This document shows, piece after piece, positions 9,246 to 19,995 of a stretch of DNA of 64,000 bases. The notes below the pieces were generated by a model. It was not told the origin of the DNA. It did no database searches and saw nothing but the letters and a program-made list of their open reading frames with translations. This DNA is from Armigeres subalbatus. Lineage: Eukaryota > Arthropoda > Insecta > Diptera > Culicidae. Position numbers and translations under genes: made by a program. The stretch spans positions 394,058,632-394,122,631 of the forward strand of contig NC_085141.1 of assembly GCF_024139115.2 (NCBI RefSeq), given 5' to 3'. Position 1 is the first letter of the stretch, and the number at the start of each line of letters is the position of its first letter.

Positions 9246-12200
9246 AACGAAAGTTGAGATTTTCCTCCTTTACGTGATGCCAATTAAAGAATGTTATATT
9301 TTCCATTTTTTGAGTAGTCAAATTGGCTGTCATTTAAGCTTTGCACTAACAATATTAAAATATAACTTCCTGATAGAACATTTTGGTTAAACTATGTTGT
9401 GGAAGAGGAGAATAGAAAACTTCGATTGTTGAATATTTCAAAGATATTTTTTTTCAAGTATATTGTTTTCCCTAAAACACTCTTGATGGATACTATCATT
9501 CCGGTAGTCCTTTATGTCGCATTCTCTTTCAGCTAACAAGGTGTTATCTATTTTCCCGGATGACGCTCACGTTCCTTAGTGCCACAGAATGTGGTAGCAA
9601 CGGTAATGATGATGTCGATCACATTCATTTTTGGTCGGTGACACGTAGGGCAACGTGACGATAGTAAACGGAAGTCCCTGCGAGACGAAGTGTCATCCAT
9701 CACACGCAACCGTGCGTACGCCAAACCCATCTTTAGATTATGTGTGTTATGAAGTCTGCAATGAAGCAGACGTGCACGGTACGTTGTGGGTGAAATGTCT
9801 GTTGATTCTATATGCGTGAAAACACCCGGAACCGCATCCTTATTTCGATTCGCATAGCAAGTAGGTACCGACTACGTAGTTATTTCCAACCTGTCTGCTG
9901 TCAGCTCGAACGAACCAAAATGTCTGGTTTTGATGGGCTACTTTTCCGCCGTTTCTGACAGGTGGGTTGCTAAATACATCGCACATGTGGGATTATAGGG
10001 TGGTTATTTTATTTCATTATGGGAGTTTATCGTGTTGCTTTTGGTATGTGTTTTGTAGCCACTTTATTTCAGACTAGCTGATAGAATAACGTAATTTAAT
10101 GGAACCTTGAATTCAACTCTCATTTATCCAATTCAAACGAGTAATACATCACAGAGAAAAATTATCGATATGGTGAATATTATTAGCGATTATGTTAGAA
10201 TGTCCGAGATATAAAATAGGAGATAGTTCTAAATATTTTTTTTTCTAAATTTTGAATTTTTCAAATTGATCAAATAGATTGTATTCACTAGTCTAAAGGT
10301 AACACACATTGCAACAACTTTTATTTTGCTTTCTGATGTTGATTCCTGGTCGGATCAGGGACAGAGGATGCTTGAGAAAAAAATGTACCGTTATCGGTAG
10401 GTCTTGAGGGGTGTAAATCGATATCAGATACATCCACGTCTGAGAAGCTGGTTAAATGTTTATATGAATAAGACACTTATTTGAATGATTTTGCTTTTTG
10501 ATTCCCTGACACACACCATACCATCAGAGCTTGACTACTTCCCACACCCGGAATTGGTAGCAGCAGTTATGCTGGCGTAGCCTTGAAAAAAGATACGACA
10601 CGGACACACACGGTCCATCGATTAAAGGAGAGCAAGTTTATTCTCGGAAAATACGTCCAGACGCCGGATGTTTTGTTTGGCCGGTCAGGTGTTGGTAAAA
10701 GTATTTTATGTTTAGTCACCCGCAAAATGGAAGGACGCTGTCTGAACGTGCCGTAGGCGTATTTAAATTTTTCACCTGTATAGCCATACAGTTTAGAGTA
10801 AGGAATTTCGCCAGAGCACTGGGCAGAGAGTTCAAAAAGTTGATTCCGTTGTGGTAACCATTCAGGCGATAGGTTCGTCACATTTTGAAAATTGTTTTGC
10901 CTAAATTTGATTGAATATCATCTGTCATAAGATGAGTTAGTACTGGTCCTATTCCATTTAATTTCACACAACAGGTTGTAATATTTACAGATATGAATTT
11001 CTTTAATGTTTCGTATTTGACACGACTTCCTTGTTTGTTGTATTGCTATAAATATTTTTGGGAAAATAAACTAAGAGTTAACTAAATATTATAATAATTA
11101 TATAAGTATTTTCTGTTTGTACAATATGAATGGTAAAAATGACTTTCCCTGCAATACTTTAACAATGCATCAATCTTTGCCATTAATATTGCCATTTTCT
11201 ATTCAGATGACAGCAGTTGATAACGGCATTAATCCCATAAAGCCACAATTGCCAACAACCTGTAGCTGCTGTCTGGGTTATTTATAAGTTGGAATTGATG
11301 CCGTGCACCATGGCACGTCAGTATTTGATATGGGGGTAGGCGCCTATCGTGTCATTCAAAATCACGCTTAGAACATCAATAGAGAGTGTTGATGCCAGTA
11401 TCGATTCATATCTAACACTCTGTTCTTATCGTAGTCAAAGTGCATTAGATGACTGACAGAAGCACTGTTCATTATTAGCTTGGAAGATCTTATCATCAAC
11501 GTCATTTAAATATATCTATTGTAGCACATTTTGGGAGCAAACCCATTTTTTAATGTTTTCGTTTCAATACCCAGATTATTGATTCTTGCTTGCCAGAAAT
11601 TTCACAGAATATAGGAAAAGTAGAACCTGGTGCTACTGCCGAAGCCTGGAAAGCTTCCAGGAGACCCTTTAGGATATAAACTATAAATCTGTCTACTCGA
11701 CACAAGCTGTTAGACAGGGCAATTTAAAATCAGGCTAGAGGTTTATAACGAGTATGCTGGTGGCTTATCAAATAATTAGTTTCGATTTCGAAAGAGTTGA
11801 TTAACTGTCGCGGTGATCCTAGTTGTAACGGATACATCTAAAGTCTCGCGAGCGAGCACTCAATTCACGTGGTATGGTGTGCATTGATTACATTGGATGT
11901 AAAAATGTGCTAGTTGAGTTGCATATTTAAATGTGGCTTAAACTTAATTTTTAAATCTCAACACATTTATATCAAAATATTGAAAATTGAATAATAATTT
12001 ATTCTCCCGTGTTTTCGCTCGTATGCCTTTGAAGAGTGAAATATTTGTAGTTTAGTATTTTTCTACAACTAACGTTATTTAATAGAAGGTTATAGTGGTG
12101 AATGTTACACGCTAAAACATTTATTCAAGTCGTTACACGGAAAATAAAAAAATACCCCTGAAAATTTAAAAATTTCAATAAGTCAGCATTGGGTAGGAAT

Positions 12201-13216
12201 ATGTCTAAATATGTTGAAAAATAAAAAAAGACCAATAGATTCAAAAAACCCTTTGATAAGATAAAAAACTTGAAAAACAAAATTCTAAAAAATCAAAGTG
12301 TGAAATTGATAAAATCGCGAATTCAAAAATTTTCATGCCCAAACCAGCAAAATAGTGATTTTGAGCGAAAACAAAAATATGGGTTGTAGAGGGTTAATGA
12401 AACTGTTGTTAGCTCACTATAAGATGGAAGTTGTGATGGTGCACACATAACAACTAACACTCCCTCTTTCCCACCCCATTACCAATTGGTACCGTAGATT
12501 AAAATCCTTCTTCCTCTCTCCATATTTTGTGCACTAAGCCTCATGGCATAATTAATTTTCGCAATTTATTTTGTATCTTTAATCTCCACTAAGTCTGTTT
12601 ATTGGCTCCTGTCTTCTGCGAAAGTGAGACCTTTCCTCACATAAGTAATTTGATTGATTTTCTAGGGACGTCGATGCTCAAGCGGAAAATTGATTCCAAA
12701 CTGTTTTTTTTTCTTTTTGTCATTCCAGGAAACATTGCCCAGACAAGTTACAAGTTAATAGCATCCCTGCAGCACGCCTGCAAAACCGAATCCGTTTCCC
12801 AGGCCACAAAACCAATCAATTTTGCTCTAGAGATGACAGATATTAAACAAACAGAGGACCGCTGATGGTGACCTTTTTTGGCCGTCCTTCATCTCTGTCT
12901 TTCGACCGGAAAAAGGTCAAACATGGTTTGCCGCTCTCTTACTGCTCGTTGGTTGGTCAATATCGGATTCGGCCGGTTTGAATCACCTCCTACACCACCA
13001 GCAGTCCAACATGTTTAGGAGCCATAAACAATTTTGGATGAAAAGGCTAAATGTAAATTTGTTTAGCAATAAATGCTGTATTATCAGGATCAGTAGCCTT
13101 TTAGTAGGAATAGACTGACTATGATGTTCGATTTTTGGTTCCTTCTTTTCATGCTGACGGAGATTAAGCTCTTTTTTAATTCTTTATTTGTGTGATGCTC
13201 AATACCGCCTACAAGG
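9246..13216. other. Long AT-rich stretch without recognised genes
   Basis: About 4 kb with few features. An R-A repeat copy is at 10925-11035. A 104-codon minus frame at 10881-10567 starts MTNLSPEWLPQRNQ and lies in GC-richer DNA, but it matches nothing I know. An 87-codon plus frame lies at 12602-12865. Neither is called a gene. Host regulatory sequence cannot be excluded. Confidence 0.4.
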
Positions 13217-13512
13217 TTCTTCTTCTTCTTCTTGGCATTACATCCCCACACTTGGACAGAGCCGCCTCGCAGCTTAGTGTTCATTAAACACTTCCACAGT
13301 TATTAACTGCGAGGTTTCTAAGCCAGGTTACCATTGTTGCATTCGTATATCATGAGACTAGAGACTAGTATCATCTACTTTTATGTCCAGGGAAGTCGAG
13401 ACAATTTCCAATCCGAAAATTGCCTAGACCGGTACCGGGAATCGAACCCAGCCACCCTCAGCATGGTCTTACTTTGTAGCCGCGCGTCTTACCGCACGGC
13501 TAAGGAGGGCCC
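13217..13512 (-). mobile_element. SINE family 1 (Feilai-like), copy b
   Basis: Near full length in reverse orientation: the TTCTTCTTCTTCTTCTT tail is on the left, then GGCATTACATCCCCACA, body, GGGAATCGAACCCAGCC (box B complement) and CCGCACGGCTAAGGAGGGCC (box A region) on the right. No clear target duplication was found. Confidence 0.88.
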
Positions 13513-13539
13513 ACAAAATGGTCTCCCGAATTCTGTTTC

Positions 13540-13912
13540 GCAGACTGCGTTCGTTTACGGAGGCCTTTGTCAGCGAATAATGTAAGCAGTTTTTGAGAAG
13601 GACGATCAACAACGGACCAGATGCAGAGTAAACATCTGGTCCGTTGTTGATCGTCCTTCTCAAAAACTGTTTACCAAGGACAAATCCTTGGTAGCTTGCG
13701 GACTCATCATATGTTTATGGAATTGAAGACAGCGTACGACTCAGTGAAACGGAATGAACTGTGGCATACAATTCTAGAACTTGGTTTTCCGGCAAAGCGT
13801 ATTAGGCTAATTCCTGTGATGGATCCAAATCGAGCGTCAGAATATCTGATGAGAAATCCGATTCGCTGGTGGCGTTAGATGGTTTTAAGCAGGGCGAGGC
13901 GCTCTCTAATCT
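13540..13912 (+). pseudogene. RTE LINE RT scrap with inverted duplication
   Basis: The plus-strand reading gives FVSEYQAGF-like then REGRSTTDQM (13565-13623), and after a 9-bp loop the same segment appears inverted (13633-13674). Then comes THHMFMELKTAYDSVKRNEL, LGFPAKRIRLI and a segment with DGFKQGEALSNLL (about 13880-13912). These are RT palm blocks of the same subfamily as the 28.7-32 kb element, whose reading is FREADQRRIKC, DSVKRNELW and HGFPAKLIRLI. The catalytic FADD box and both flanking domains are missing. The inverted arm is 42 bp with one mismatch. Confidence 0.8.
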
Positions 13913-14281
13913 GCTAACGGGTGGCCACTAAAAAGCGGGAATAGAAAGAATGGCTCCGGAAGAAAACTACAAAGCAGAACAGTTCGATTTGATATGCGTC
14001 ATATAAAGAGTTGGCCTTAGTCTTTAAACTTAGATTAATAAATAATAGTATACCGTCCGTGGTCCGCCGTGCGGCGTAGTTTAATCTTGCAGGTATCACA
14101 TAACCGATGGACGACTGCCATTTCCTGATGATGACTCTGATTCTATTGATAAGTTGTTTAGTGTATTTGGCCTTCCAATCACCTTTGTATACAATGGAGC
14201 TCAGTAGACCAAAAATCCTTTAACAGTTTTCGAAACATTTTCACGTCTAAAACTTTCCTCCGTGTATTTTTCCTACGATAC

Positions 14282-14574
14282 CTTCTTCTTCTTCTTCTTC
14301 TTATTGGCATTACATCCCCACACTGGGACAGAGCCGCCTCGCAGCTTAGTGTTCATTAAGCACTTCCACAGCTATTAACTGCGAGGTTTCTAAGCCAGGT
14401 TACCATTTTTGCATTTGTATATCATGAGGCTAGCACGATGATTATGCCCAGGGAAGTCGAGACAATTTCCAATCTGAAAATTGCCTAGACCGGCACCGGG
14501 AATCGAACCCAGCCACCCTCAGCATCGTCTTGCTTTGTAGCCGCGCGTTTTACCGCACGGCTAAGGAGGGCCCC
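14282..14574 (-). mobile_element. SINE family 1 (Feilai-like), copy c
   Basis: Full-length reverse copy with a CTTCTTCTTCTTCTTCTTC tail on the left and box B (GGGAATCGAACCC) and box A complements on the right. The flanks CGATACCT and CGAAACCT may be a decayed target duplication. Confidence 0.88.
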
Positions 14575-14704
14575 GAAACCTACCCCCTCATAATAAATTT
14601 AACTTATAAGATATATGAAAAGCGGACCTGAAGCTTTCCAATTAAAATTAATACATCAATACATCATCAAGCTTCCTACAAGATTTTGAAGAATTTTGAA
14701 GGCA

Positions 14705-15726
14705 ACCGAGCCTCTTGAAAGAAGGCTTCCCAGCCTTTAGAAAGGAGGCTTCCGAGCCCCTCAAGAGCAGGCTTCTCCCACAAATCTTATTTACCAAAAC
14801 CAACGTTTTTGTACATTTTGGGGCCCCCAAAAAACTGTCGGCCCGGGGCTCCCTTCCGGCTAAATCCGGCCCTGCTTTCCAGCCCCTTAAAAGGAGGTTT
14901 CCCAGCCTCTTGAAAGGAGGCTTCTCAGCCTCTTGAAAGGAGGCTTCCCAGCCTCTTGAAAGGAGGCTTCCCAACCTCTTGAAAGCATGCTTCCCAGCCT
15001 CTTGAAAAAAGGCTTACGAGCCTCTTGAAAGGAGGCTTCCCAGCGTCATGAAAGGAGGCTTCCCAGCCTCTTGAAAGAAAGTTTCCGAGCCTCTTGAAAG
15101 AAGGCTTCCGAACCTCTTGAAAGGAGGCTTCCCAGCCTCTTCAAAGGAGGCTTCCGAGCCTCTTCAAAGGAGGCTTCCCAGCCTCCTAAAAGAAGACTTC
15201 CGAGCCTCTTAAAGAAGGCTCCTGAGCCTCTTGAAAGGAGGTTGCCGAGTCACTTGAAGGGAGGCTTCCTAGCCTCTTGAAAGAAGCCGCCCTAGCCTAT
15301 TGAAAGCAGGCTTGTGAGCTTTTTCAAAGGAGGCTTCTCAGCCCCTTGAAAAGAGGCCTTCCAGCCTCTTAAAAAGAAACTTCCGAGTATCTTAAAATGA
15401 GGCTTCTGAGCCTCTTGAAAGGAGGTTTCCGAGCCTCTTGAAACGAGGCTTTCGAGCCTCTTGAAAGAAGGCTTTCGAGCCTCTTCAAAGTATGCTTTCG
15501 GGCCCCTTCAAAGGAGGCTCCCAGCCTCTTGAGAGGAGGCTCCCAGCCTCTTGAGAGGAATCCTCCCACCCTCTTGAGAGGAGGCTTCCCACCCTCTTGA
15601 AAGGAGTTTCCTTCTTGAAAGGAGGCTCCCAGCCTCTTGAGAGGAGGCTCCCAGCCTCTTGAGACGAGTTTTCGCAGCCTCTTGAGAGGAGGCTTCCCAG
15701 CCTCTTGAAAAGAGGCTTCCGAGCCT
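14705..15726. repeat. 23-bp minisatellite, about 1 kb
   Basis: Diverged tandem copies of a 23-bp unit with consensus GAGGCTTCCCAGCCTCTTGA plus AAG run through the whole interval. Common variants are TTCCGAGCC and single-base indels. The unit carries a short internal complementarity (GAGGCT and AGCCTC). Because 23 is not a multiple of 3, long frames of 108-161 codons read through all three phases and are artefacts. A 14770-14876 segment interrupts the array. Confidence 0.92.
14815..14872. mobile_element. hAT terminal fragment inside the minisatellite
   Basis: The segment ends GGCTAAATCCGGCCCTG. Its reverse complement CAGGGCCGGATTTAGCC is a typical hAT terminal inverted repeat with the CAGGG start. 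The adjoining GGGGCCCCC and GGCCCGGGGC blocks are also typical of such ends. No opposite end is present nearby, so this is a truncated end embedded in the repeat. Confidence 0.55.
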
Positions 15727-15986
15727 AGCGCTAGTGGTCGGAGGAGACTAGGCCGACAATTATAGCCAGGATGAAGGCTCTTCGCTTGCTCAACCAAGGT
15801 AAATGGTCTACATACAGATCTACCGTGAAAACCACTATGCATCTGCACGACCAAGCGTTTTTCAGAACGCCTTCGAGGAAGAACCGCACGCCGAGCTTGT
15901 CTTTCTGGTTAAATGGATGTTCACTGGAAATCATTGGCGATGGCTAGGGGAGCTTTAGCCCCTCCATCTATTTTCTCTATTTTGAG
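15727..15986. other. Unassigned segment between minisatellite and SINE 3
   Basis: Somewhat GC-rich DNA with a 67-codon minus frame (15934-15731) reading RFFLEGVLKNAWSCRCIVV. It shows no recognised domain and may be transposon-derived. Confidence 0.3.
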
Positions 15987-16007
15987 CTTCTTTTTAAAAA
16001 TTGTTAG

Positions 16008-16454
16008 CATTAGCATTAGCATTGAGCAATTCGCGCAAACTCGTAGGTGGTACAAGCCTGGACTATAGTATGAGAGATGCATCACTTTCATGCGTTACCA
16101 CAGATATTAATTACGGGACTAATCACTATCTCTTAGGTGGAAGTAATGCACTCTCCAACAGTCGCGATCTGTCCTGTCCACGTCCTTGCGAAAGCTGAGG
16201 AAGGGGAAGGATGGTTGGTTGGACACATACTTAAGAAAGATGCAGAGAAATCTACGAACTCTCCTAGGTACCACGAGAGGTTTTAGGATTGTTAGTGTAA
16301 AAGATTATAACAGAAAGAATCGTTTTGGTAGAACGTGGAAAACAGAAAGAACTAAGATAGAAATACAAAGTAGGAAAGGTACGAGCCTGGAATTGAACCC
16401 ACGACCTCCTGCTTATAAGGCAGAAGCGACCATCGAGACCATCGAGCTCGTCAT
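16008..16454 (-). mobile_element. SINE family 3 with perfect 21-bp target duplication
   Basis: A 447-bp retroposon is flanked by identical 21-bp repeats at 15987-16007 and 16455-16475, starting AGCTTCTTTTTAAAAATTGT. Read on the minus strand, the head has GAGCTCGATGGTCTCGATGG (box A region), an anticodon-arm-like CTGCCTTATAAGCAG and GTGGGTTCAATTCCA (box B). This suggests descent from a tRNA, possibly an Ile(TAT) type judging from the loop. The 3' end is a short run of AATGCT hexamers. The body is not shared with SINE 1 or 2. Confidence 0.85.
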
Positions 16455-16504
16455 AGCTTCTTTTTAAAAATTGTTGTTGCAGTAAATCCAACTCTGAAGT
16501 GGAT

Positions 16505-16563
16505 TAGTCGATGATGCGCCCTTAGCGGGGGCAACCCGGCCAACCGCACGCTACGTCGCTGTT
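16505..16563. mobile_element. Right terminus of a hAT-like element (same family as 46137-56214)
   Basis: The block GCGCCCTTAGCGGGGGCAAC then CCGGCCAACCGCACGCTACG and TCGCTG matches the right end of the 10-kb hAT-like element at 56168-56214 with few changes. The matching left end (CAGNGCCGTAGCGTGG) was not found upstream, so the copy is truncated. Confidence 0.65.
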
Positions 16564-16976
16564 TCCTAATATTTTCGCTGGAGATGTTCAGGTCTTGAAC
16601 ACCGTCTGCATGTTTTCGGTTGGTTCGAATGAGTTTCCAAGCAAACGTCTTAACCGAATGGGACGAAAGACGATGTAGGCTATTTGAGCCTCGTTTGTTG
16701 CATTTGTTTTAGAAGTTTTAGTTAGAAGATTTTAGAAGTTCTGGGAGTATCCATAGATCGGGACTCACGTTTCCTACTAACTTGAATCCATCAAAGTCAG
16801 TTTGCTGTTGCAACCTCTGGGGTATACATGATCCTTCGTGTCAGCGTCAGTCTACCCTCATGGCACTCCTCTTTAACTACCATAAATAACGTTTTCGTAG
16901 GGGTGACAACTCAGAACCTCTCCGGAATTTCGGATATAACCCCGAAGCTATGGCACATGTTTTCTGCCATAAAGGT

Positions 16977-17837
16977 GGTGTCAGGCCATTAGGCCGAAGG
17001 CCATTTGGCTGAAGGTCATTAGGCCGAACGGTCATTAGGCCGAACGGTCATTAGGCCGAATGGCCATTAGGCCGAAGAAGTGAAAAATGAGACGTTCTTT
17101 CTGCACCTTATCCTTTCTTCCTTCTCCCATCTTGCACCTTCCTTCTTCCTTCTCCCATCTTGCACCTTCCTTCTTCCTTTTTCCTTCTCTCTTCTTCCTT
17201 TTTCCTTCTTCCTTATTCCTTCTTCCTGCTTCCTACTTCCCTCTTCCTTCTTCCTTCTTTCATTTTTTGCTTCTTTCCTTCTTCCTTCTTCATTCTTTCT
17301 TCATCCTTCTTCCTTCTTCCTTCTTCTTTCTTCCTTCTTCCGTCTTCCGTCTTCCTTCTTCCTTCTTCCTTCTTCCTTCTTCCATCTTCCTTCTTAATTC
17401 TTCCTTCTTTTTTTTTTACTTTTTCCTTCTTCCTTCTTTCTTCTTCCATCTTCTTTCTCCCTTCTTCCTTCTTCCATCTTACTTCTTTCCTTCTTTCCTT
17501 CTTTCCTTCTTTCCTTCTTCCTTCTTTCTTCTTCTTTCTTCATTCTTCCTTCTCCCTTCTTCCTTCTTCCTTCTTCCTTCTTCCTTCACTCTTCTTCCTT
17601 CTTCCTTCTTCCTTCTTCCTTCTCCCCTCTTCTTCCTTCCTTCTTCCTTCTCGCTTCTTCCATCTTCCATCTTCCTTTTTTCTTCTTCACTCATACTTCT
17701 TCCTCCTTTTCCTTTTTCTTTTTACCTCTTCCTCATTGTGCACTACTCTTTTATCACTCCCCAGTTCTCATTCGGTCTAATGGCCATTCGGCCTAATGAC
17801 CTTCGGCCTAACGGCCTTCGGCCTAATGACCCAGCAT
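16977..17837. mobile_element. Foldback element with tandem-repeat arms and polypyrimidine core
   Basis: The element is flanked by a 10-bp direct repeat CCATAAAGGT (16967-16976 and 17838-17847). Its ends are inverted: the left starts GGTGTCAGGCCATTAGGCCG and the right, reverse-complemented, starts ATGCTGGGTCATTAGGCCG. Each arm is a short array of a 15-16 bp unit built on GGCCATTAGGCCGAA, about six units on the left and four or five on the right. The core is a CTT/CCTT microsatellite. The 10-bp duplication fits a Mutator-like insertion, but no transposase is present. Confidence 0.72.
17090..17715. repeat. Polypyrimidine CTTCCTT microsatellite
   Basis: More than 600 bp is almost pure C/T on the plus strand, built from TTCCTTCTTCC variants with locally regular CTTTC tetramers near 17490-17520. 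Long Ser/Leu/Phe frames on one strand and Lys/Glu/Arg frames on the other are artefacts of this composition. The tract could form triplex DNA, which is inference only. Confidence 0.95.
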
Positions 17838-17879
17838 CCATAAAGGTTTACCACAGGACATTTTAAAATATTAAGTTCA

Positions 17880-18026
17880 TGTTTTTATCTGTTGACATTG
17901 GGTCAGCTCGTCAAGTTTAGTCGATTGGTATATAATACTATGGGTCCCCAAGGCTTATATTAAAAGTTCATTTTCGGAGTGAAATGATAGCTTTCGGTAC
18001 AACTTTGTTGTACGAGAAAGGCAAAA
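17880..18026 (-). repeat. Fragment of the GCCTTTCTCGT repeat family
   Basis: On the minus strand this begins GCCTTTCTCGTACAACAAAG and continues with ATCATTTCACTC and TATTATATACCAATCGACT. It matches the first ~140 bp of the fuller copy at 27643-28063. The rest of that element is absent. Confidence 0.75.
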
Positions 18027-18029
18027 ACA

Positions 18030-19589
18030 AAGTACGTAGAGTTAGTTGAAGAAACAAAACTTTGATACAAACAATGCTTCATTGTATTCTGTGTAGCCAA
18101 CACCAACGACGAGTTGGCTTGAAATCTGGCATACTGAAATGGTTTGACTTCGAATGAAACTATGGATGCGTTCTCTGATGAACTAGAACTTTCAAAAATA
18201 CACAGCAACCGCATTTGGTCCGTAAAATGCACCACCGAGCAGAGAACCTTCAACCAACAAATCGGCTTCGCTTTTCTACTCGGTAAGAAACTTGGTCTAC
18301 GCCTTACCGGTTTGTTAGAGACGGAAAAAGCATTTATGAATATTAATCAAAAACTTTTCCAAAACTTTTAATTTTATGACACTTACTCTGTTCATTTAAC
18401 TTATCCGGGGAATTGATGCTGAACTCTAGCAGTCGGGAGCTCTACTACCCGTCTCAGTAATAGTAATGAAAGAGGAAGAGTTTGCTCTCTATTTGGCTTC
18501 ATCCAGAGCATTGGGATCTACGACAAACAAAAATGAGTGTTTGCTGACGTTCAATGCAGCATGCAGGACGTTTAGTCGGTTTGAGTTGGGATGGATTCGG
18601 AACTGCATAGTATTTATGTGACTCAACCAGCTTACTTAGTAGCGACTCATAGCTTTTGGGGTAGTGTCACACAGCTCGCATATTTTAGGATGTAATTAAC
18701 ATGACATAATTGTAAGGGCAAAAAAGTTCTCCAAGCGACAACCTGTCGCTACAATTCCATCGCTTCTCACGCGTCACATGAGCTCCGCTCATCCTTGCTA
18801 ATACCTTTTTAACTTCACCGCTTTTGAAACTCCTTCAATAAATCATGAGGTACACTGATTTTTGACAGAACCTTAATTTAAGCCTGAATAATAAAAATGT
18901 TTACTAACACTTTCCATGGCGTTCAACGTCAGCAACAAGGTAGGACCAGCTTTTTGATGAAAATAAATTAATTATTGAAAAACAACAGCTTTCCTTCTCT
19001 GCTGTGATGGCATTCTGAGCAAAAGTTTCAACCTTGTGAATCCTGCGCTGCGGCTTCCTGATAAACACGCTGCTCCTGTTAGGCCTGGTTGGGTGGAAAA
19101 TTGCCACAACTCAGTTCCCCAATTACAGCGATAGGTACCTGGGTGAAAGAGTGGGGTGCATTCTGCCAAAATTCTGGAACATGTGCAAACTGTGGAAACT
19201 TGATAATAACTTTTCCTCTGCATTACTCGCCAAACTGCCGGCCGTAGCAGGAAGTGCACCAAAGTTTTTCACCCAAATGAGCAGCCATACGCCATTATGC
19301 AACTGACGATTGTGTGGTGTGGTTGCGTGTTTCCTGTTTACCATCGAAAATTTTAGCTGGGTGTTATGTTGATGAATACGAGTTTTTCAAGTTGTGAGAA
19401 AGGTGAAAAATACTTATTTTTGAAATCCATGAATTCAGAAATGATTCGGAAATTTCTACAGAATAAAAAATAGCAAAGGTTTCATAATACCAACATGTCC
19501 AGTTTCTTCCAGTATAATAACGCTGTCCAGACCAACTGGGTCTATTTAGATCATCAGCATGGCTTATATAGGAGCCACGCGTCTTACTG
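18030..19589. other. Unassigned spacer
   Basis: There are no recognised mobile ends. About 19010-19350 is GC-richer and holds overlapping minus frames of 96 and 73 codons without a recognisable domain. Confidence 0.4.
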
Positions 19590-19790
19590 GGTTAGTTAGC
19601 CTTGCGTGTAAATGCGTAGGATTGCCAATCCGGAGATGGCGAATTTGATTTTCGTCCGGTCCAGGATATTTTCGGTTGGGAAACATTCTTGACTCCCAGG
19701 GCATAGGTGTTTTTGTACTTGCCACACAAGATATGGCGAGCATAGAAAGCTTTCAATTAATAACTGTGGAAATGCAAGTAGAACATTTTT
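19590..19790 (+). mobile_element. SINE family 2, plus-strand copy
   Basis: The head TTAGTTAGCCTTGCGTGTAA, then GCGTAGGATTGCCAATCCGG and a decayed box B (GCGAATTTGATTTTCG), is followed by GGTTGGGAAACATTCTTGAC and CACACAAGATATGGCGAGCA. This parallels the 44600-44878 copy read on its coding strand. The tail region after about 19790 is too diverged to place. Confidence 0.65.
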
Positions 19791-19995
19791 ATTTCCGCCA
19801 CTTGAATAGAATACAATAAAAACTTTCCCCAAGAATAGATATTTTCCATAAAAATTATAAAATTTCTCGTGAAGAAATAAACGTGGAATCAATAAATAAA
19901 TATAAAATTCCTCTGAATAAGGCAAAATTTTCATAAACTAGAAAGATATTTCCAAGAAACAAAAATTTATTAGCATTTTTAAGTCAAATTACAAT

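Noticed and set aside
14648..15854. Frames of 108-161 codons with repeating EAGKPPFKRL text
   Set aside because: They are read-through of a 23-bp tandem repeat in all three phases, not a repeat protein.
17080..17866. Long Phe/Ser/Leu-rich plus frames (up to 259 codons) and Lys/Glu-rich minus frames
   Set aside because: They follow directly from the CTTCCTT microsatellite. Frames are open on several phases at once and have no domain.
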